Source of the DNA: Paenibacillus sp.
Lineage (GTDB): Bacteria; Bacillota; Bacilli; Paenibacillales; YIM-B00363
Assembly (NCBI RefSeq): GCF_035645195.1
Contig: NZ_DASQNA010000025.1
Location: 186,001-250,000, forward strand
Length of the DNA: 64,000 bases
Direction of reading: 5' to 3'
In this document: positions 32,237-40,782 of the stretch, in pieces
How positions within the stretch are numbered: position 1 is the stretch's first letter
Layout: every line of letters starts with the position of its first letter
The notes under the pieces: model-generated
Told to the model about the DNA's origin: nothing
Databases searched by the model: none
The model's input: only the letters and a program-made list of their open reading frames with translations
Translations under genes and position numbers: made by a program

Positions 32237-34759
32237 TTAAGCGTCGTAATCCACGACGATGACGTCATCGAAATACTCGCGGACTTCGTCCACCACCCCG
32301 ACATGCTGCGGATGCGGCAGATAGCCTTCCAACGCCGCTTGGTCCCGGAACCGAACGCGCATGCCCACCTCGAAACCTTGGCTCTTCCCTTCCTTGGAAT
32401 GGTTGATGCCGACGGACATGTCCACGATGCCGTCGATCGACTTCAGGCGCTTCAAGGTGTCGACGACCGTTCGCCGCTGCTCCTCCGTCGTGCCCGGTTT
32501 CAGTTTGAAAAGCACCAAATGCTCTACCATACGATTCATCTCCTCGGTTGTGTTGTCGGCCGCTCGGGGCAGCCTAAGCTCCGGAATCGGCACCTTCGAC
32601 CAATCGATGTCGGACGCGAAATAGAAACTCGGATAGCACGGCTGGTTGTACGCAACGTTCTGCCATGCGACGCCGGTTCGGTACTGAGCGTCGTGCATCA
32701 GCGTATACAATTTCCGATCGGTGATCTCTGTGCTGAAGTAAATGCGAATCGCCGAGCTGTCCGCGGTCCGAACGAGCAGCTCCTCGCGCCAATCGCCGAA
32801 GACGTCCGCGACGAGGCACGGGTTCCCTTTGGTGCCGTTGTTCGACCTCGTGCCTTCCGCCGTCAGCAGCCGTCCGCGCCGCCAATCTTCAATGACGACG
32901 GGATCGTCGAAGGTGCCGCCGACGATTTGGGTCGTCATATCGGCCGCCCATTTGATGCTCATGTTGGTGCCGGGCACCTTCGTATCGATCTGTTCGCCCG
33001 TCGCCGTCATCAAACCGAACGTTTGCCGGCTGTAAATATCTTCGCTCGACCACGTCTGCAATCCCCTGTACCTCGGGTCGACCTGACCGATCATGCCGCG
33101 GCCGACGTCGTCGGCGGCGAAGCCGCCGTAAATGACTTCGCCCGTGGCCGCATCGCGTAGCGCATATCCGTACGGCGCATGCACTCCGCCCTCGTGGACC
33201 ATGAAAATTTCCAGTCCCGGGCGGTCCGGATCGATATCGGCCACATGCAGCGCATCCCCGTGGCCGAGCTTGGCGACGAAGCCAGGCGATGCGCTTCCTT
33301 CGGGCAGCACGTCCGTCGAGCTGTACAGCAGCGTCCCGTCATGATCGATCGTCGCCGCTCCGTAAATGATCTCGTGACAGCCGTCCCCGTCCACGTCCGC
33401 GACGCTCAAGGAATGCGCGCCTTGCCTTGCGAGCGCGCCGGATCGTTCGTCCCGGCCGTCCTGCAGGCGCAGCGTATCTCGGAACGGGTTATCCATCGTC
33501 ACCCAGCCGCTGTCGATGCACCACGTTTCCTCAAGCCGCCGGCCGTCCCAGGCATACGCGGCGACGACGGCTCTCGTGTAATAACCGCGGGCGAAGATCG
33601 CGTAGGGCTTCTTTCCGTCCAAATACGCCACGCCGGCGAGGAAACGGTCGACCCGGTTCCCCGGCTCGATCCGGTTCCACGAGTAATCGCCCCACATCAA
33701 TCCGTCGTCATGGCGTTCGGGCTTGTAGCGGATCGTCGTCAACTCTTCCCCCGTCTCGCCGCGGAATACGGTCAAGTATTCCGGACCGCTCAAGACGAAG
33801 CCTTCGATTCTCCGCAAGTTGTTCTTGGCGCTCCGGCTCGGCGCATACACGTCGAGGAAGTAATCGGCGAGCCGTTCCGCGTCCTCGCGGGACAACGGAT
33901 AATCGTACCGGCGCTCGATGCCGAAGCACTGCTCCAATGTCGCCGGCCAATGCCCGTTCGCGACTTCTTCGTGCGCATGCCAGCCCATGAACAGCCGCAC
34001 AATATGCTCGTAGTAATCCTCGCTGCTGATCCGGTAGTCGTCCTCATGGCCGTACCCGGCCGCCGCATCTTCCGGAAGCAGGGTAATATACGTTTCGGAG
34101 ACCGGATTTCGGCCGGAATCGAATCGGACGACTTTCGTTCCGGGCGCCGTCTTCAGCATCAATTCCGCTTTGCCGTCCCCGTCGAAATCGTATGCGAGAA
34201 ACTGCGTATAATGCGCGCCCGCCCGAATGTTCACGCCGAGATCGATTCGGTACAGCAGCGTTCCGTCCAGTTTATAGCAATCGATGTATACGGGCCCGGT
34301 GTAGCCGGAATGGGATACGTCTTTGGCGTTCGACGGATCCCATTTGACGAAAAACTCGTACTGGCCGTCGCCGTCCACGTCCCCCACGCTCATATCGTTC
34401 GCGGCGTAAGTGTACGCCTCCCCGGCGGGCGTTACGCCGCCCTCCGGCTTCAGGAGCGGAATTTCGCAGTACGCGCTCCGCCAAGGGACGATCTCCGCGC
34501 TGCGATCCGCTTCGCGGCCGTCGACTAAAGCGCATACATAATAAACGGATTCGGGCGACCCTTCGCGATCCAAATAGTTCGTGCTGTCCCGAATCGTCGC
34601 GATCAACGTCCCGTCCCGGTAAAGGTTGAAATCGGCGCCCGTCAACCCTTGGCCGCTATAGCCGGTAACCTCCGTGCCCAGCAATCTCCAACTGAGAAAT
34701 ACCCCCTCCGACGTGACGGCGGCTATCAATCCTCGGTCTAAGTATTCAAGCTGTACCAA
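32237..34759 (-). CDS. PL11 rhamnogalacturonan lyase fused to a C-terminal Dabb domain
   Basis: This 840-codon frame contains two proteins' worth of sequence. Residues 1 to about 740 are a PL11 (YesW/YesX-type) lyase that cleaves the rhamnose-galacturonate backbone of RG-I by beta-elimination: an N-terminal Fn3-like domain (VFLSWRLLGTEVTGY), then beta-propeller repeats with Ca-binding DVDGDG-type loops (VGDVDGDGQYEF, YDFDGDGKAEL, VADVDGDGCHEI). No signal peptide is seen, so it may act in the cytoplasm on oligosaccharides, as YesX does. Residues 744-840 form a Dabb (stress-responsive alpha/beta barrel) domain: MVEHLVLFKLKPGTTEEQ through HPQHVGVVDEV. An internal ATG at 32530 with GAGGAG upstream could start the Dabb part separately. 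Confidence 0.88.
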   Translation of the reverse strand: MVQLEYLDRGLIAAVTSEGVFLSWRLLGTEVTGYSGQGLTGADFNLYRDGTLIATIRDSTNYLDREGSPESVYYVCALVDGREADRSAEIVPWRSAYCEIPLLKPEGGVTPAGEAYTYAANDMSVGDVDGDGQYEFFVKWDPSNAKDVSHSGYTGPVYIDCYKLDGTLLYRIDLGVNIRAGAHYTQFLAYDFDGDGKAELMLKTAPGTKVVRFDSGRNPVSETYITLLPEDAAAGYGHEDDYRISSEDYYEHIVRLFMGWHAHEEVANGHWPATLEQCFGIERRYDYPLSREDAERLADYFLDVYAPSRSAKNNLRRIEGFVLSGPEYLTVFRGETGEELTTIRYKPERHDDGLMWGDYSWNRIEPGNRVDRFLAGVAYLDGKKPYAIFARGYYTRAVVAAYAWDGRRLEETWCIDSGWVTMDNPFRDTLRLQDGRDERSGALARQGAHSLSVADVDGDGCHEIIYGAATIDHDGTLLYSSTDVLPEGSASPGFVAKLGHGDALHVADIDPDRPGLEIFMVHEGGVHAPYGYALRDAATGEVIYGGFAADDVGRGMIGQVDPRYRGLQTWSSEDIYSRQTFGLMTATGEQIDTKVPGTNMSIKWAADMTTQIVGGTFDDPVVIEDWRRGRLLTAEGTRSNNGTKGNPCLVADVFGDWREELLVRTADSSAIRIYFSTEITDRKLYTLMHDAQYRTGVAWQNVAYNQPCYPSFYFASDIDWSKVPIPELRLPRAADNTTEEMNRMVEHLVLFKLKPGTTEEQRRTVVDTLKRLKSIDGIVDMSVGINHSKEGKSQGFEVGMRVRFRDQAALEGYLPHPQHVGVVDEVREYFDDVIVVDYDA

Positions 34760-34873
34760 CGTTCGAATCCTCCCCGCGCTTTCGTCGTTTCTTGCGAATC
34801 CGCAAATTCCCTCCCGTCCCTTTTACACCTTCGCTGCGCTCGCGTCAAGCGGGCGCGCCGCTTTGCGCCAGCA

Positions 34874-35626
34874 TTATTTCCCCGCCAAGCGCTGTTTGCG
34901 GTAGTCGCTCGGGGGCAGGTCGAACGTTTTTTTGAACAAATTGGTGAAATACGCCGCGTCCGCGAACCCCAGCCGCTCGGCGATTTCCGTCACGCGCAGC
35001 GACGTCATTTCCAACAATCTCGCAGCTTCCTTCATCCGCATCGCGGTCACGTAATCGGTGAAGGTCGTTCCTTTCGTCTGTTTGAACAGCTTGCTGAAAT
35101 AGCTCGGGTTCAGATGGACCCAGTCCGCCGCTTCGGCCGACGACATGTCGTACAGGCGGTTCGATTCGATGTAATGGATGACTTGATCGACCGGAGATAA
35201 CTCGTGAACGTTCACGTCCGGTTCTCTCCACGCCCCCGCCGACGCCGACTGTTCTCTTTTATCGATCCACTTCCGCAGGCACGTCTCCAACTCTTCTTGC
35301 TCGACCGGCTTTAACAAATAATCGAAGGCATCGTGCCGCATCGCTTGCTGCGCGTAACCGAAATCGTCGTGACCGCTGACGATGACGACGTCGACGTCGG
35401 GACGGCTCTGCTTCATCTCTTTCAGAAGCGCCAATCCGTCCATGACCGGCATGCGAATGTCGGTTAACACGAGTTCTGCGTCGTTGGACTTGAACCACTC
35501 CGACGCATCTAACCCGTTCGACGCTTCGTATACGATGCCGATCGGCAGATCGATCTTCTCCGCCACTTTGCGGATGGCGGTGCGCACCCATTTCTCATCC
35601 TCTACCAGCACGATACGATAGTTCAT
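34874..35626 (-). CDS. Short YesN-type response regulator, AraC output
   Basis: This 250-residue protein has a receiver domain with phospho-Asp56 in LTDIRMP and Lys in YLLKPVEQ, joined by a short linker directly to an AraC HTH (AEAADWVHLNPSYFSKLFKQ, VTEIAERLGFADAAYFTNLFKK, then PPSDYRKQR). It lacks the long middle region of typical YesN proteins such as the 502-residue one at 47616. Its ATG overlaps the kinase stop (ATGA), so the pair is coupled. It probably controls the TRAP genes upstream of the kinase and perhaps the PL11 lyase downstream. Confidence 0.92.
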   Translation of the reverse strand: MNYRIVLVEDEKWVRTAIRKVAEKIDLPIGIVYEASNGLDASEWFKSNDAELVLTDIRMPVMDGLALLKEMKQSRPDVDVVIVSGHDDFGYAQQAMRHDAFDYLLKPVEQEELETCLRKWIDKREQSASAGAWREPDVNVHELSPVDQVIHYIESNRLYDMSSAEAADWVHLNPSYFSKLFKQTKGTTFTDYVTAMRMKEAARLLEMTSLRVTEIAERLGFADAAYFTNLFKKTFDLPPSDYRKQRLAGK

Positions 35627-37461
35627 CCTTCTCCCCCCTGCTCCGCCTCATAAGGCAATATGACGCCCACCTGCGTGCCGATGCCTTCGACGCTGTCGAT
35701 GCGCAGCCCGCACGGCTTCCCGAATACATGTCGAATACGTCGCTGCACGTTCGTCATTCCGATATGCGCGTCGTCCCCGGCCTCCGCTTCGTCCTCCAAT
35801 CGACGTTGAAGCCGTTCGAGCGTCTCCGGCGGGATGCCGGGGCCGTTGTCCGAAATCCGGAGCTCGAACCGCCGATCGGGCAGCAGCGCGGCGGAGATCC
35901 GGATCAACGTTGTCCCTAAATTGCGCTCCATGGCGTGTACGATACAGTTCTCGATGATCGGCTGAATCGTAAATTTGCAAATTTGCTGCTGCAGCGCCCA
36001 TGGCGGCACGTCGAACTCGAACGCGAGCCGCTCATCGAAACGATACTGCTGAATGCGCAGGTAGAGCTGCGCGATCTCGACCTCCTGCCGAACGGTGACG
36101 TTGGCTCCCGCTTCTTTGACGTTATACCGCAGCAAGCGGGCCAAGGCGGCGGCCATCGAACCGATGTCTTCGACATCGTGCTCGAGCGCCATGCCGCGAA
36201 TCGTATCGAGGGAATTGTACAGAAAATGCGGGTTGATTTGCGCTTGGAGCATTCGCAGCTCCGTTTCCTTCTGTCTTAGGTGCATCTCCGTCTCCCGCAT
36301 TTTCGAGAAGTATACTTCCTCGAGCAGCTCGGAAAGCCGGTCCACCATCCGGTTGAAGCCTCGCGCGAGCATTCCGATTTCGTCGGTCGATTCGACGGGG
36401 AGCTTTCCCTTGAAATCGCCGTTCTCGACCCTGCCCATGTAGTAGTAAATTTTGCGAATCGGCCTTGCGAGACTGGCGGCGAACGTGAAGCTGAGCACGA
36501 GCGCGACGGCCATGAACGCCGCGGTCGTCCCGAAAATCATGCCGCCGATATATTCCCTGCTCCTCATTAGCGTGCCGTACGGAATCGAGGTGACGACCTG
36601 CCACTGCAGCGTTTCGCTGCGGCTGAACGTCAGCAGCGTCTTAGCGCCGTCCGCTTCCGTGATGAACGAACCGCTCGCGCGGCTGCCGATGGACCGCACG
36701 ATGTCCGGATTCGCCATCGTGCCGATGAAGGACGCATTCGGGTGGTACACGAAATACCCTTGTTCGTCTAATATAAACAGAAATCCTTGACCCGCTTCCC
36801 CGAGCTTTACTTTGCGGGCGACGTCATGTAAGCGTTTGTAATTCACGTCGATGACAAGCATGCCGAACGCCTGAAGCGTTTGAGGATTGGCGATCCGTTT
36901 CACGATCGACACGACGGGCTCCTTCCTTCCGTTCCAGTCGATGATCCGGCTGTACACCTTCGGCCTGCCCGTCACCGGCATCGTGCGGTACCAGTATTCC
37001 TCTTCGATGCCGTTCACGCTGGACACCCCGTCTTGAACCGCCGAATGGATCGTTTGGATTCCGTCCAGAATCAACGTAATATTGATCACGTCCGATTGCG
37101 AGTAAGCGGAATTTTTCAGCACGTCGCGCACGGCGGGAACGATTTCCGCGTCGTTGACTTCTTCCAGCGTTTTGAGCTTGAGGAAGGCGACGGTATCCGG
37201 GTGATTGACGATCTTCAACGTGCTGATTTCGAAATCGCGGAAATAATCCTCGATGTACATCTTGACTTGCTCGATAATTTGCCAGCTGTACTGCCTCGCT
37301 TCGGACTCCAACGTCCGGGAGGATTCCCGGTAGGAGATGATGCCGACCATCAGCATCGGAACGACGACGAGCAGCGCGGAGTACGCCGTCAGCTTGGTCA
37401 TGAGCGGTTTGTCGCGGAGCAGCGCTTTGCGAATGATGTTGGTAAGAAATTGTCGGTTCAT
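35623..37461 (-). CDS. YesM-type sensor histidine kinase
   Basis: This 612-residue membrane sensor has a transmembrane helix at about 26-43, an extracellular dCache-type sensor domain (about 45-300; PAS-like blocks YWYRTMPVTGRPKVYS and GFLFILDEQGYFVYHPN), a second helix (about 305-330) and HAMP (about 333-385). The His_kinase motif AQINPHFLYN contains phospho-His412. HATPase motifs are IIENCIVHA (Asn505) and DNGPGIPP. It is encoded 110 bp after a TRAP binding protein gene and its terminator, so it presumably senses the TRAP substrate. The downstream response regulator overlaps by four bases. Confidence 0.93.
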   Translation of the reverse strand: MNRQFLTNIIRKALLRDKPLMTKLTAYSALLVVVPMLMVGIISYRESSRTLESEARQYSWQIIEQVKMYIEDYFRDFEISTLKIVNHPDTVAFLKLKTLEEVNDAEIVPAVRDVLKNSAYSQSDVINITLILDGIQTIHSAVQDGVSSVNGIEEEYWYRTMPVTGRPKVYSRIIDWNGRKEPVVSIVKRIANPQTLQAFGMLVIDVNYKRLHDVARKVKLGEAGQGFLFILDEQGYFVYHPNASFIGTMANPDIVRSIGSRASGSFITEADGAKTLLTFSRSETLQWQVVTSIPYGTLMRSREYIGGMIFGTTAAFMAVALVLSFTFAASLARPIRKIYYYMGRVENGDFKGKLPVESTDEIGMLARGFNRMVDRLSELLEEVYFSKMRETEMHLRQKETELRMLQAQINPHFLYNSLDTIRGMALEHDVEDIGSMAAALARLLRYNVKEAGANVTVRQEVEIAQLYLRIQQYRFDERLAFEFDVPPWALQQQICKFTIQPIIENCIVHAMERNLGTTLIRISAALLPDRRFELRISDNGPGIPPETLERLQRRLEDEAEAGDDAHIGMTNVQRRIRHVFGKPCGLRIDSVEGIGTQVGVILPYEAEQGGEG

Positions 37462-37539
37462 GCCCCTCGCACCGTCCTTGCGCTGAATTTGAAGTTACTT
37501 CTTCTCCCTCGCCCGCCCGAATCCCTGCTGAAGCAAAGA

Positions 37540-37564
37540 GAGAGACCCCGTTAGGGCGTCTCTC
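37540..37564 (-). terminator. Terminator after the second DctP gene
   Basis: GAGAGAC pairs with GTCTCTC around inner CCC/GGG with a one-base bulge. On the minus strand TTTGCTTC follows. It separates the TRAP genes from the YesM/YesN pair; read-through may link them. Confidence 0.6.
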
Positions 37565-37572
37565 GTTTCGCT

Positions 37573-38616
37573 TTATTTCGCTGCTTCGATCGCTTCGAGA
37601 ATCGTGCCGAATTCGGCGCGGTAGCTGTCGATGACCGGCTTGACCGCGTCCTTCCACGGCGTAAGGTCCTCGACCTCCGTAATCGTGACGCCCGCGGCGC
37701 GCACGGCGTCCTCGGATTCCTTCTCGTACTTCGCCCACTCTTCGCGCTGGTATTCGATGGAATCTAGAGCGGCTTGCCGAATGAGAGCTTGATCTTCCGC
37801 GGACAACTTATCCCACACCGTCTTGGAAACAAGCAGCACCTCCGGAACCCGCTGGTGACGGTCCAATAACAGATGCGGCGCGACCTCGTAATGCTTGCTG
37901 GAGTAATAGCTCGGGTAGTTGTTTTCCGCGGCATCGAGAACGCCGGTCTGGAGCGAGCTGTACACTTCACCGTACGGCATCGGCGTCGCGCTGGCGCCCA
38001 GCGCGCTAATGATCGCCAGGTTCAGCTTGTTTTCGATGACGCGAATTTTTTGCCCCTTCAAATCTTCGATGCTCGTGATCGGTTTCGAAGAGTAGAAGCT
38101 CCGGGCGCCTGAGCTGTACCACCCAAGGCCTTGCAAGCCGGACGACTGCAGGGTGTCGAGCAGACCCATGCCCTTATCGCTTAACAAGAACTTCCATACG
38201 TGTTCGTCGTTGTCGAAAATGTACGGGAGACTGAACACCCCGAAATCTTTGTTAAATTCCGCCATCGGCCCTGTGCTGACGCGCGTAAATTCGATCGCGC
38301 CCAGCTGTACCTGCTCGATGACCGCTTTCTCCTCCCCGAGCTGCGCCGACGGGAACACCTCGATCGTGATGCGCCCGTTCGATCTCTCTTTCACGAGCTC
38401 GGCGAATTTGACGTCGCCCTTCGTCGTGGGATAATCGGCCGGGTGCGTTTCCGCGAGGCGGAACGAGTAGGTCGGCCCTTCGCTCGCGCCGGAACCGGAC
38501 GTTCCCGATTGCGCCGTCCCTCCGGATGAGTTCGCTCCTGCGCCGCAGCCGCTGACGAGCAGCGCGGCCAATGCGACGGCGATGACGCTGCCTCTGTTTC
38601 TCTTTGTCCAAAACAT
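37573..38616 (-). CDS. TRAP transporter substrate-binding lipoprotein DctP (second system)
   Basis: This protein of about 347 residues has a lipoprotein signal, lipobox LVSGC (Cys24), a Ser/Gly-rich tether, then a DctP domain: RLAETHPADYPTTKGDVKF, IEVFPSAQLGEEKAV, GQKIRVIENKLNLAIISALGA and VYSSLQTGVLDAAENNYPS. The Arg in KIRVIEN corresponds to the carboxylate-binding Arg. The ATG at 38616 follows AAAGGGG; an in-frame start 33 codons upstream lies outside a signal peptide. It is encoded after its DctM gene (Q-M-P order). Uronate-type substrates are suggested by the pectin context, not proven. Confidence 0.92.
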   Translation of the reverse strand: MFWTKRNRGSVIAVALAALLVSGCGAGANSSGGTAQSGTSGSGASEGPTYSFRLAETHPADYPTTKGDVKFAELVKERSNGRITIEVFPSAQLGEEKAVIEQVQLGAIEFTRVSTGPMAEFNKDFGVFSLPYIFDNDEHVWKFLLSDKGMGLLDTLQSSGLQGLGWYSSGARSFYSSKPITSIEDLKGQKIRVIENKLNLAIISALGASATPMPYGEVYSSLQTGVLDAAENNYPSYYSSKHYEVAPHLLLDRHQRVPEVLLVSKTVWDKLSAEDQALIRQAALDSIEYQREEWAKYEKESEDAVRAAGVTITEVEDLTPWKDAVKPVIDSYRAEFGTILEAIEAAK

Positions 38617-38667
38617 GTGTGTTACCCCTTTCGTCTGTGAAGTAAAACGCTTTCTTGTTGAGTATAT

Positions 38668-38681
38668 TGAAAGCGTATACA
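38668..38681 (-). promoter_or_regulatory. cre-like site upstream of the second dctP
   Basis: TGAAAGCGTATACA (plus-strand reading; nearly palindromic) matches the CcpA site TGnAAnCGnTnnCA at all but one fixed position. It lies 52 bp upstream of dctP in the gap after dctM. Confidence 0.35.
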
Positions 38682-38728
38682 GTGTGCCATGTACAATTTT
38701 GGCGTACTTTTGCAAAATTTTTGTTCCG

Positions 38729-40027
38729 TCACAAGCCGCCGTTAACCAAATTCGGCAGCCACAAAGAAATGGCCGGTACGTACGTAATGAGCAGCAGCAC
38801 GGCGACCATGACGCAGAAATACGGGATCAACCGCTTGGTAGCCGCTTCGATGCTTACTTTCCCGATGGCGCTTCCGACGAACAGCACCGTTCCGACCGGA
38901 GGCGTAATGAGACCGATGCCCAAATTCAGTATGAGCACGATGCCGAAGTGGACCGGGTCCATTCCGAGCGAGGTCACGACCGGGAACAAGATCGGCGTCA
39001 TGATCAGAATGAGCGGCCCCATATCGAGCGGCGCCCCCAAAACTAAGAGCAGCACGTTAATGATCAGCAAGATGATGATCGGGTTGTCCGAAATCGCCAG
39101 CAAACCTTCGGTCAGCATCGCCGGTATTTTCAGGTACGTTAACACCCAAGCGAAGGCGCTGGAGGCCGCTATTAGAAATAATACCATGGCTACGGTCCGG
39201 AAGGTTTTCAGAAAAATGACCTTCACGTGCGATAACGGCAGATCGCGGTATACGAAGAACGTAAGAATGAACGCGTAGACGCATGCGATCGCGCCCGACT
39301 CCGTCGCCGTAAACCAGCCGGAGAAGATGCCGCCAAGGATGATTACCGCCGTGAACATCGACAGAAATCCGTCCGCGACGATTTTCGGCACGTCCTTCAG
39401 TTTTACCGGCTCGCCTTTAGGGTACCCTCTCTTCCGCGCAATGAAGTACGAGGTCGTCATGAGCGAGACGAGCAGGATCAAGCACGGAACGATGCCGGCG
39501 AGGAACAGGCTGGAGATGGAAACCCCGCCCGCGGCAAGCGCATACAAAATCATGTTATGGCTCGGCGGCATGACGACGCCCTGGATCGCGGCCGCGGATG
39601 TGACCGCCACGGAAAAATCGGCGTCGTACTTTTTCTTTTTCATCATCGGGATCATGACGGAGCCGACGGAAGACGCGTCCGCGGCGGCGGAGCCGCTAAT
39701 GTTGCCGAACAGCATGCAGGCGACGCAGTTGACCATGGCGAGCCCGCCTCGGATCGCTCCTACGGTCAGCTGCGCCAAATTGATCAAACGGACCGCCAGC
39801 TTCCCCTCGCTCATAATTTGGCCCGCCAAAATAAAGAACGGGATCGCAAGCAGCGAATACGAATTTACCCCCTGCACCATGCGCTGCCCGATGACGGCCA
39901 GCGGCAAGTCCAACGTAAGCGCGACGAGCAGCGACGACAGCGCTAATACCATCGCGATCGGGAACCGCAGCAGGATCAAGCCCACGAAGCTGACGGCAAG
40001 TACGATGATCGGTATCGTGTAGCTCAT
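38729..40027 (-). CDS. TRAP transporter large permease DctM (second system)
   Basis: This 432-residue DctM protein has about twelve transmembrane segments. Visible family blocks are IPFFILAGQIMSEGKLAVRL, ISGSAAADASSVGSVMIPMM and PPSHNMILYALAAGGVSI in the first half, and MTPILFPVVTSLGMDP and GLITPPVGTVLFVGSAIG in the second. It forms the Na+-driven transport channel with the DctQ that overlaps it by four bases upstream. Compared with the first system's DctM it has the same length but is clearly a different subfamily, suggesting a distinct substrate. Confidence 0.94.
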   Translation of the reverse strand: MSYTIPIIVLAVSFVGLILLRFPIAMVLALSSLLVALTLDLPLAVIGQRMVQGVNSYSLLAIPFFILAGQIMSEGKLAVRLINLAQLTVGAIRGGLAMVNCVACMLFGNISGSAAADASSVGSVMIPMMKKKKYDADFSVAVTSAAAIQGVVMPPSHNMILYALAAGGVSISSLFLAGIVPCLILLVSLMTTSYFIARKRGYPKGEPVKLKDVPKIVADGFLSMFTAVIILGGIFSGWFTATESGAIACVYAFILTFFVYRDLPLSHVKVIFLKTFRTVAMVLFLIAASSAFAWVLTYLKIPAMLTEGLLAISDNPIIILLIINVLLLVLGAPLDMGPLILIMTPILFPVVTSLGMDPVHFGIVLILNLGIGLITPPVGTVLFVGSAIGKVSIEAATKRLIPYFCVMVAVLLLITYVPAISLWLPNLVNGGL

Positions 40028-40563
40028 TCTCCCGCCACCTCATCCAAAGATTTGTGCTGCACCGTGTCGACTCCGAGCAAATGAAGGATGGAGTAGATAC
40101 ACACCATGACCCCCGTGATCGGCATGATGACGTACATGACGCTGCTGGACCAGCCGGTGGCCGTCATCGTGTTGTTCCCCATCAGCACGGTGAATTCCCA
40201 GCCGTTCACGACGAGGAACGCGCCGAAGCCGAAGCTGCACAGCGGGATCAACTTATCTAGAAACTTGTTAAAAGGCTTCGGCAGCCGGTTCGCGAACGCA
40301 TCCATGGCGATATGCAGACGATCCCGAAACCCGATGGCGATGCCCAGGAACGAAAACCAGATCAACAGCAGCAGCGTAATTTCCTCTGACCAAAAAAAGA
40401 CGAAATGAAACAGTTTCCGGGTAATGACTTGAAGCGTTACGATCAAGGTCATTAACGCCACGGCGCTGACGGCGAACGTCTCGATGGCTCTGTCCGCCGC
40501 GACGGCGACCGTTTTAAGCCTCTGAAATAATGCGCCCATGTTGCTGAATTCCCCCATTTCCAA
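40024..40563 (-). CDS. TRAP transporter small permease DctQ (second system)
   Basis: This four-helix small subunit has up to 179 residues, with the family block EEITLLLLIWFSFLGIAIGFRDRLHIAMDAFANRLP. It is the first gene of the Q-M-P set. The start is ambiguous: TTG at 40563 (AAAGG 9 nt upstream), ATG at 40557, or ATG at 40539 preceded by GGGGGA. Its stop overlaps the dctM start (ATGA). A cre-like sequence lies about 30 bp upstream, suggesting catabolite repression. Confidence 0.88.
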   Translation of the reverse strand: MEMGEFSNMGALFQRLKTVAVAADRAIETFAVSAVALMTLIVTLQVITRKLFHFVFFWSEEITLLLLIWFSFLGIAIGFRDRLHIAMDAFANRLPKPFNKFLDKLIPLCSFGFGAFLVVNGWEFTVLMGNNTMTATGWSSSVMYVIMPITGVMVCIYSILHLLGVDTVQHKSLDEVAGE

Positions 40564-40589
40564 TGTCGTTAACCTTTCTGCCCTCCAAT

Positions 40590-40603
40590 TGTAAGTGTTT
40601 TCA
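40590..40603 (-). promoter_or_regulatory. cre-like site upstream of the second TRAP operon
   Basis: On the minus strand TGAAAACACTTACA fits the CcpA consensus except for one base of the central CG. It lies 27 bp before the longest dctQ start, at a promoter position. Confidence 0.4.
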
Positions 40604-40746
40604 TTTCACTGAAACAGAAGACGATCTTGTCGTTTATTTGTGAAATTTTTGTTTTTGGTTACGATGACGAACGTCCTGCGAGGCAATTTCTTAGCAGGGC
40701 GTCTAATGGTTTGTTATTCGGAAAAAGGCAAGTCGCCGCAAAAAAA

Positions 40747-40768
40747 GACGGGAGCCGCGGCTCCCGTC
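40747..40768 (-). terminator. Terminator after the GH3 gene
   Basis: GACGGGAGCCG-CGGCTCCCGTC is a perfect 22-bp palindrome followed on the minus strand by seven T. It ends the ABC transporter-GH3 operon, 15 bp after the GH3 stop. Confidence 0.9.
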
Positions 40769-40782
40769 TCTCTCCCTTTTCG

